Assembly (NCBI GenBank): GCA_027295435.1
Contig: JAPUKX010000081.1
Location: 1-10,809, forward strand
Direction of reading: 5' to 3'
Length of the DNA stretch: 10,809 nucleotides
Origin: Planctomycetota bacterium
GTDB taxonomy: Bacteria > Planctomycetota > Phycisphaerae > Phycisphaerales > SM1A02
Every line of letters begins with the position of its first letter. Position 1 is the first letter of the stretch. Below are positions 7,038-10,809 of this stretch, one piece after another. A program made the translations under genes and the position numbers. The notes beneath the pieces are model-generated. The model saw nothing but the letters and a program-made list of their open reading frames with translations. It was not told the origin of the DNA and ran no database searches.

Positions 7038-8051
7038 TCAGCCGAGTGCTGCGACGACCGCGGCCAGCGCCTCGTCGATACCCATCGTGACGCGGGCCCC
7101 GGCCGCATGGCTGTGCCCGCCGCCGCCGAACCGTTGGGCGAGCACGTTCATATCCACGTCCACATCGTGATCGGCACCCATCACCTGCGGCTTGGAACGA
7201 AAGCTCATCTTTGTCTGGTGCCGCTCGGTTTCAACCAATAGGACTGACACCCGCACGGCTTTCACCGACATCGGTGTGTTGACCAGCTCTGGAATATCCT
7301 CCACGTCCCCGCCCGTCGCCTGGAAATCTTCTCGACCCAGCGACATGATGGCGACGGCGCCATTTCGTACATACTGCATGGATGCCAGAGCTCGGGCCTG
7401 CAATGCCAAGCGCTGCGGTCGAAACCTCTCCTCGATGATCTGGTAAAGCCGTGTCTTGTCCACACCCAGCTCCAGGAGCCGCGCCGCCAATCGCAGGGCT
7501 GGCCCATCGGCGCTGGAGAATCGAAACCAGCCGGTGTCGGTCGCGAGCCCAACGAACAGAGCCTCAGCGACACCGCCGACGCCTGGGGTGATTTCGCACC
7601 CCATTGCTTCAAGCAGCGGCACCAAGAGTTGCGTCGTTGATGCCGCATGGGGATCGACGATTCGCATTGCCGCAAGGTCATCGCCCTTCGCGTGGTGGTC
7701 AATACCAACGATGATCTCCCGGCGAGGGCGCAGCCACCCCGCCAAAGGCCCCAGCTGCGACCACGACCCGGTGTCCAGCACCACCACCAGGTCGTACTCA
7801 TCACCCGGCGGTTGATCCTCAACCAAATGGATCGGAGTGTCGGCGATAATATCGCGGAGCCTCGGCTCCACCGGCCCCATGAGAAAGATGTCGGCGCAGC
7901 GCCCCCGCGACTGCAGTGCCCGCGCAATCGCCAATGCGGCGCCCAGCCCATCGCCATCGGGCTTGATGTGAGTCGTCAGCAGGATTCGGCGGGCGGCTTC
8001 GATGCGCCCGGCAATCTGCTCAACGCTGGCATTGGAGCTGTACTCGCTCAT
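7038..8051 (-). CDS. DHH/DHHA1 phosphoesterase, NrnA-like oligoribonuclease / pAp phosphatase
   Basis: 337 residues from ATG 8051, a usual length for NrnA. DHH motifs appear in order: THIKPDGDGLGA (H28, D32, D34), VVLDTG (D93), GIDHHAKGD (D118-H119-H120), and GLATDTGWFRF (D172). The C-terminal DHHA1 domain carries the substrate-binding FGGGGHSHAAGA (about 308-319). Family members use Mn2+ to degrade 2-5 nt RNAs and to dephosphorylate 3'-phosphoadenosine 5'-phosphate in the cytoplasm; both activities are assigned by family only. The gene sits just after ribF on the same strand, probably co-transcribed. In many bacteria nrnA and ribF lie in the same rbfA-truB-ribF neighbourhood. An earlier ATG at 8093 (351 residues, with AGGGG eight bases upstream provided by the heptamer array) is a real alternative. 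I prefer 8051 because it gives the usual ~25 residues before motif I. Confidence 0.9.
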   Translation of the reverse strand: MSEYSSNASVEQIAGRIEAARRILLTTHIKPDGDGLGAALAIARALQSRGRCADIFLMGPVEPRLRDIIADTPIHLVEDQPPGDEYDLVVVLDTGSWSQLGPLAGWLRPRREIIVGIDHHAKGDDLAAMRIVDPHAASTTQLLVPLLEAMGCEITPGVGGVAEALFVGLATDTGWFRFSSADGPALRLAARLLELGVDKTRLYQIIEERFRPQRLALQARALASMQYVRNGAVAIMSLGREDFQATGGDVEDIPELVNTPMSVKAVRVSVLLVETERHQTKMSFRSKPQVMGADHDVDVDMNVLAQRFGGGGHSHAAGARVTMGIDEALAAVVAALG

Positions 8052-8100
8052 ATTCCGCTCAACTTCGAGCCCGACGCGTTCGCTCCCACCCATCGCTAAC

Positions 8101-8142
8101 ACCCCTAACTACTAACTCCTAGCCCCTGACCCCTGACTCCTG
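8101..8142. repeat. Tandem array of six imperfect 7-bp repeats, consensus RCYMCTR
   Basis: Six head-to-tail heptamers fill exactly 42 bp (ACCCCTA, ACTACTA, ACTCCTA, GCCCCTG, ACCCCTG, ACTCCTG). The array begins eight bases upstream of ATG 8093 of the phosphoesterase gene and covers the last seven codons and the stop of ribF. Arrays of closely similar heptamers are known as STRR sequences in cyanobacteria. Calling this the same class is inference from sequence likeness. Confidence 0.75.
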
Positions 8143-9030
8143 AATGCTCTCGATATCGCGATGAAGCTGATCGACCAACGACTCTACTCGCCGGTACGCG
8201 ATCTGATCGCGTATCCAATCGTGGAATTGCAGGCGGATCGTCCAGCCATAGTCATCGAGCTTCCCCTGGTAGCCGATCAAATGGGCTTCGCACACGCAGG
8301 GGTTCTCGCCAAAGGTTGGTTTGGTCCCCACGCTGATGGCGGCCCGATACGCTCGACCGTCGGGGCCGATCGCACTACCCGAATAAATCCCCTCAGCCGG
8401 CAGAAGATACTCCCCGTGCTCGATATTGGCGGTAGGCACGCCCAGCGTACCACCGCCACGCCGATCACCCTGGACAACCTCACCGCACAACTCATACGGC
8501 CGGCCGAGCATCAGGGCCGCATCGCGGACCCGGCCGTGCGACACCAGCCAGCGAACCAGTGAGCTGCTTACCTCGGCCATGGTGTGATCCGACAGCACCG
8601 CCTGCACTGCATCGATGATGACGGCTCGGTATCCGTGCGACTGCTGAAGCTCCTGGAGCGTGGCGGTCGATCCGGCTCGACCCCGCCCGAAGCGGAAGTC
8701 AGCCCCTTCCACGATCACGCTGGGCGTGTACTGCTTCACGACCCACGTCACGAACGTCTCCGGCGATTGGTTGAGAAACTCATTGGTCGGCCGCAGCGCC
8801 GCCACCTCATCTGCGCCCGCCTGTGTCAACCATTCGCGGCGCTGTGGGAAGCTGGACAATCGTTTCGGGGCGGCGTTCGGCCGAAGCACGCACAGCGGGT
8901 GCGGATCGAACGACAGCGCAATCACAGTGCCTTGCAGCCCGACAGCCGAACGCGCCGCCTTGATCAATTCTGCGTGACCAAGATGCACGCCGTCGAACGA
9001 GCCGATCGTAATCGCTCTGGACCCCGACAT
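8119..9030 (-). CDS. ribF: Bifunctional riboflavin kinase / FMN adenylyltransferase (FAD synthetase)
   Basis: 303 residues, the usual size. It converts riboflavin to FMN and FMN to FAD with ATP in the cytoplasm. N-terminal adenylyltransferase motifs: GSFDGVHLGH (10-19, with the HxGH-type site), EGADFRFGRGRAG (108-120) and SSSLVR (155-160, normally ISSTLVR). C-terminal kinase motifs: GRPYELCGEVVQGDRRGGG (176-194), GVPTANI (197-203) with the PTAN phosphate-binding motif, GIYSG (214-218), SVGTKPTFG (233-241), and the conserved acidic residue E248 in CEAHL. All key residues look intact. The start has GGTGA six bases upstream. Residues 297-303 and the stop are encoded by a 7-bp repeat array, so the natural end of the protein is replaced by a repeat-derived tail (QESGVRG). 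No FMN riboswitch is seen upstream; only about 110 bp separate it from the palindrome beside the transposase gene. Confidence 0.95.
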   Translation of the reverse strand: MSGSRAITIGSFDGVHLGHAELIKAARSAVGLQGTVIALSFDPHPLCVLRPNAAPKRLSSFPQRREWLTQAGADEVAALRPTNEFLNQSPETFVTWVVKQYTPSVIVEGADFRFGRGRAGSTATLQELQQSHGYRAVIIDAVQAVLSDHTMAEVSSSLVRWLVSHGRVRDAALMLGRPYELCGEVVQGDRRGGGTLGVPTANIEHGEYLLPAEGIYSGSAIGPDGRAYRAAISVGTKPTFGENPCVCEAHLIGYQGKLDDYGWTIRLQFHDWIRDQIAYRRVESLVDQLHRDIESIQESGVRG

Positions 9031-9141
9031 AAGCGTTCACCATAGGCACGCCACCCGCCCCGGCCAAGTGGCGATCATGCTTACGCCTACGGAAAAAACC
9101 TCTCGATCAGCGTCATCCCGCTCCGCTGACCCGCTACCGAT

Positions 9142-9171
9142 AAAGCCCAGGGAAAGCTTTCCCTGGGCTTT
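9142..9171. repeat. Perfect 30-bp palindrome, left copy
   Basis: The arm AAAGCCCAGGGAAAG is followed directly by its exact reverse complement, with AAGCTT at the centre. It can form a stem of about 13 bp with a tetraloop. Sequence-identical to the copy at 9743-9772. Confidence 0.9.
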
Positions 9172-9177
9172 CTTGCG

Positions 9178-9744
9178 ATGAACATCGCGCTGACGGATAC
9201 TCCCTCTGTGCTCCCCTGGAACAACTGGTACCACTGCACCGGGAACACCTACGGGACTTGGCTTCCGGGGGATCACCGCGGCTGGCGATCACGCAGACAT
9301 CGCGTTCATGTGCAAGGCGATTACAAGAGCCCCCCGCCGACGGGCGAACATGACAAGCTTCACGAACAATCCAAGCGAAGCATGAAGAGGAATCCGGTGT
9401 ATCTTGATCCTGTCGCCCAACGCATCGCCTGCGACGCGATCGTTGACAAGCTGCTCGAAAAGGATATCGAGATTGCGGCGTGTGCGGTCGATGACCATCA
9501 CTACCATGTGATCGGCCGATTCGATGATCGCCGGCCGCGACATTGGATCGGCCTGGCGAAGAAGAACAGCGCCTGGGCCGTGCGATCGGCGGGCTTGACC
9601 GGGCAGGGCGGAATCTGGGCAGTGCGCGGGCAATGCAAACCGATCACCGATGAGGCCCATTTCCGTGCGGCGGTGAATTATGTCCTGGGACACGGAAGAC
9701 GCGGCGCAGCGGTCCGGCGCGAGCAACCGTCCTTGAAGCCCTAA
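9178..9744 (+). CDS. HUH (Y1) transposase, REP-associated / IS200-like
   Basis: 188 residues, the only plus-strand gene in the window. Visible parts: YHCTGNTYGTWLPGDHRGW (18-36), which I associate with a planctomycete transposase family; GDYKSPPPTGEHDKLH (47-62); DDHHYHVIGRF (105-115) with the metal-binding His-x-His (H108, H110) of HUH nucleases; and AVNYVLGHGRRGAAV (165-179), where Y168 lies in the helix position of the catalytic tyrosine in RAYT proteins (which usually read YIxxNPxxAG). Such enzymes cut and rejoin single-stranded DNA next to hairpins by a 5'-phosphotyrosine link. It looks full-length and without frameshift. No Shine-Dalgarno site precedes ATG 9178; only six bases separate it from the left palindrome. 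GTG 9208 is another possible start. It is divergent from ribF and convergent with the phosphate transporter gene. Confidence 0.75.
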   Translation: MNIALTDTPSVLPWNNWYHCTGNTYGTWLPGDHRGWRSRRHRVHVQGDYKSPPPTGEHDKLHEQSKRSMKRNPVYLDPVAQRIACDAIVDKLLEKDIEIAACAVDDHHYHVIGRFDDRRPRHWIGLAKKNSAWAVRSAGLTGQGGIWAVRGQCKPITDEAHFRAAVNYVLGHGRRGAAVRREQPSLKP

Positions 9745-9772
9745 AGCCCAGGGAAAGCTTTCCCTGGGCTTT
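9743..9772. repeat. Perfect 30-bp palindrome, right copy
   Basis: Identical to the copy at 9142-9171. Its first two bases are part of the TAA stop (9742-9744) of the transposase gene. Lying downstream of the convergent phosphate transporter gene, it could also end or protect that transcript, although no T-run follows it on either strand. Confidence 0.9.
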
Positions 9773-9810
9773 CCCGGGACTTTCGGTGTACAGCCGCGTC
9801 TGCTCCATTG

Positions 9811-9836
9811 GGCGCGCCGACGTGGATCGGCGCGTC
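9811..9836 (-). terminator. GC-rich hairpin over the stop codon of the phosphate transporter gene
   Basis: GGCGCGCCGA and TCGGCGCGTC form a 10-bp stem with one mismatch around a 6-base loop. It overlaps the transporter stop at 9835-9837. No T-run follows on the minus strand, so factor-independent termination is doubtful; it may only stabilise the 3' end. Confidence 0.3.
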
Positions 9837-10809
9837 AAATACCCACACAGGCCAATGCGACAACGTATCCCAGCAGCAGGGCCAGCGGCAGTGTCGCCAC
9901 CCACGCCCCGACGATCTGCCCCACCACGTTCCAATGCGCCTTGCCCGTCCACAAGCCGATGCCGAAGATCGCTCCGGTGGAGATGTGGGTGGTCGAAACC
10001 GGCGATCCGATCACTGACGCCCCGATGACCAGTGAGCTGGCGACGATGTTGGCGACAAAGCCCTGCCCGTGATTCATCTGAGTGATCCGCGTGCCCAGCG
10101 TGGCGGCGATCCTGCCCGAATGAAGCAGCCCGCCGGCAGCCATGACGACCGCGATGAGCAACAGTGAGCTCGTCGCTCCGAGCCCAGACCAAGCCGCGCC
10201 CACCAGCAGCGCCATGATCTTCGGCGTGTCGTTGAGCCCCCGGGCAAACCCCAGCGCCGCCGCCGAGGTCAGGTGCAGGCAATCCAGGATCCGCTGCGCC
10301 GAGATGCCCACCACCGAGCCCTCGTACCGCCGTTGGCATTGTCCAGCTTGATCGGCGGTAAGAGCAATCCCCGTGCGGGCCAGGACCATCGCGCCTTCAC
10401 CCGTGATCGCCACCGGCTCGAAACGCTGGGCGATGCACACACAACTCCCCTCGTTGATACCCAGGCGCTTGCGACCGGTGCGGGCGATGGGATAGATGAT
10501 GGCCGCCCCTGCGGTGGCGAGCACGGGACTGATCAGCAGCGGCAGGACGAACTTTCCGGCCAGACCCGACCACAGCAGTTGGGTCGGAGCGACCGCCAAA
10601 CCCGCCCCTACGAGCCCGCCGATCATCGCGTGGGTGGTGGATACGGGCATCCCCAATCGCGTGGCCAACAGCACCGTTGTCGCGGCAGCCAGTCCCACCG
10701 CGACGATGAATCGCGGGTCCGCCACCGTCGCCTCAGGGACCAGCCCCTTGCCGCTGAAGGCTTTCAGCAGCGCCCCGGCCAGGAACACCGACGCGATCGA
10801 GCCGGCGAG
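9835..10809 (-). CDS. PiT-family inorganic phosphate transporter (N-terminus beyond window)
   Basis: The frame stays open to the right edge; 324 residues are visible (GTG at 10788 is internal) and the N-terminal part is missing. PiT proteins are inner-membrane symporters taking up phosphate or metal-phosphate with H+ or Na+. Signature motifs: GMPVSTTH (53-60) followed by GGLVGAG, GLNDTPK (191-197, the family GxNDxxK signature), and GSPVSTTH (268-275) followed by TGAIFGIG. Hydrophobic helices surround both. Between the halves, about 110-175, is a hydrophilic segment with CVC and further cysteines. Specificity for phosphate is from the family; no neighbouring pho gene or PhoU-like regulator is seen. 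Confidence 0.9.
   Translation of the reverse strand, partial: LAGSIASVFLAGALLKAFSGKGLVPEATVADPRFIVAVGLAAATTVLLATRLGMPVSTTHAMIGGLVGAGLAVAPTQLLWSGLAGKFVLPLLISPVLATAGAAIIYPIARTGRKRLGINEGSCVCIAQRFEPVAITGEGAMVLARTGIALTADQAGQCQRRYEGSVVGISAQRILDCLHLTSAAALGFARGLNDTPKIMALLVGAAWSGLGATSSLLLIAVVMAAGGLLHSGRIAATLGTRITQMNHGQGFVANIVASSLVIGASVIGSPVSTTHISTGAIFGIGLWTGKAHWNVVGQIVGAWVATLPLALLLGYVVALACVGI

Larger units (their letters stand above)
9142..9772. mobile_element. Candidate compact mobile element: HUH transposase between two identical palindromes
   Basis: One transposase gene is bracketed by two identical 30-bp perfect palindromes; the identity extends to 32 bp with a T before and a C after each copy. 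The gene nearly fills the interior: its ATG is six bases from the left palindrome and its TAA overlaps the right one. The pattern matches REP-associated Y1 transposases (RAYT/REP) or an IS200-like element with subterminal hairpins. No target-site duplication is visible, as expected for HUH single-strand transposition. Exact outer borders cannot be set from one copy. Confidence 0.6.

Noticed and set aside
9031..9141. FMN riboswitch upstream of ribF
   Set aside because: The space is short and none of the conserved RFN helices or the AGGG/GAUUC-type core could be recognised.
9142..9171. Palindrome as an intrinsic terminator of a plus-strand transcript
   Set aside because: No gene lies upstream on the plus strand, and the bases after the stem are not a T-run; the identical copy on the other side of the transposase gene favours a mobile-element role.

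Overview
The window looks like a chromosomal segment of a high-GC bacterium, most likely a planctomycete (Planctomycetota, perhaps Phycisphaerae-like). This rests on inference from gene families: a membrane protein joining a BatA-like VWA domain to a glutamine-amidotransferase-like fold, a long Q/A-rich membrane coiled-coil protein, and a single-domain HUH (Y1) transposase of a type I associate with this phylum. No rRNA, tRNA, CRISPR array or plasmid/phage replication gene is visible.

Layout. All protein genes except one are on the minus strand, so biological order runs from high to low coordinates. At the right edge (9835-10809) is the C-terminal part of a PiT-family inorganic phosphate transporter. 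Next is a compact candidate mobile element (9142-9772): one plus-strand HUH transposase gene bracketed by two identical perfect 30-bp palindromes. Then come ribF (riboflavin kinase/FAD synthetase, 8119-9030) and a DHH/DHHA1 phosphoesterase of the NrnA type (7038-8051). A tandem array of 7-bp repeats sits at their junction and supplies the last residues and stop codon of ribF. A gene-free stretch of about 276 bp (6762-7037) separates this pair from the left half.

The left half (1-6761) reads as one tightly packed minus-strand operon: a membrane coiled-coil protein; an FbpA-like lipoprotein solute-binding protein whose start overlaps the previous gene; a double-length ABC permease fused in frame to a six-repeat NHL beta-propeller; and, after 89 bp, a VWA/amidotransferase-like membrane protein that runs off the left edge. 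No ABC ATPase is in the window. The binding protein and permease form an importer of unknown substrate, embedded between proteins of the kind seen in planctomycete MoxR/DUF58/Bat-like clusters.

The most notable objects are: (i) the permease-NHL fusion, whose joint is a complete lipoprotein signal peptide with lipobox, so the product may be split by signal peptidase II or reinitiated internally; (ii) a strong hairpin just inside the permease gene that could set binding-protein/permease stoichiometry; (iii) the palindrome-bracketed transposase; and (iv) the heptamer array that has captured the end of ribF.
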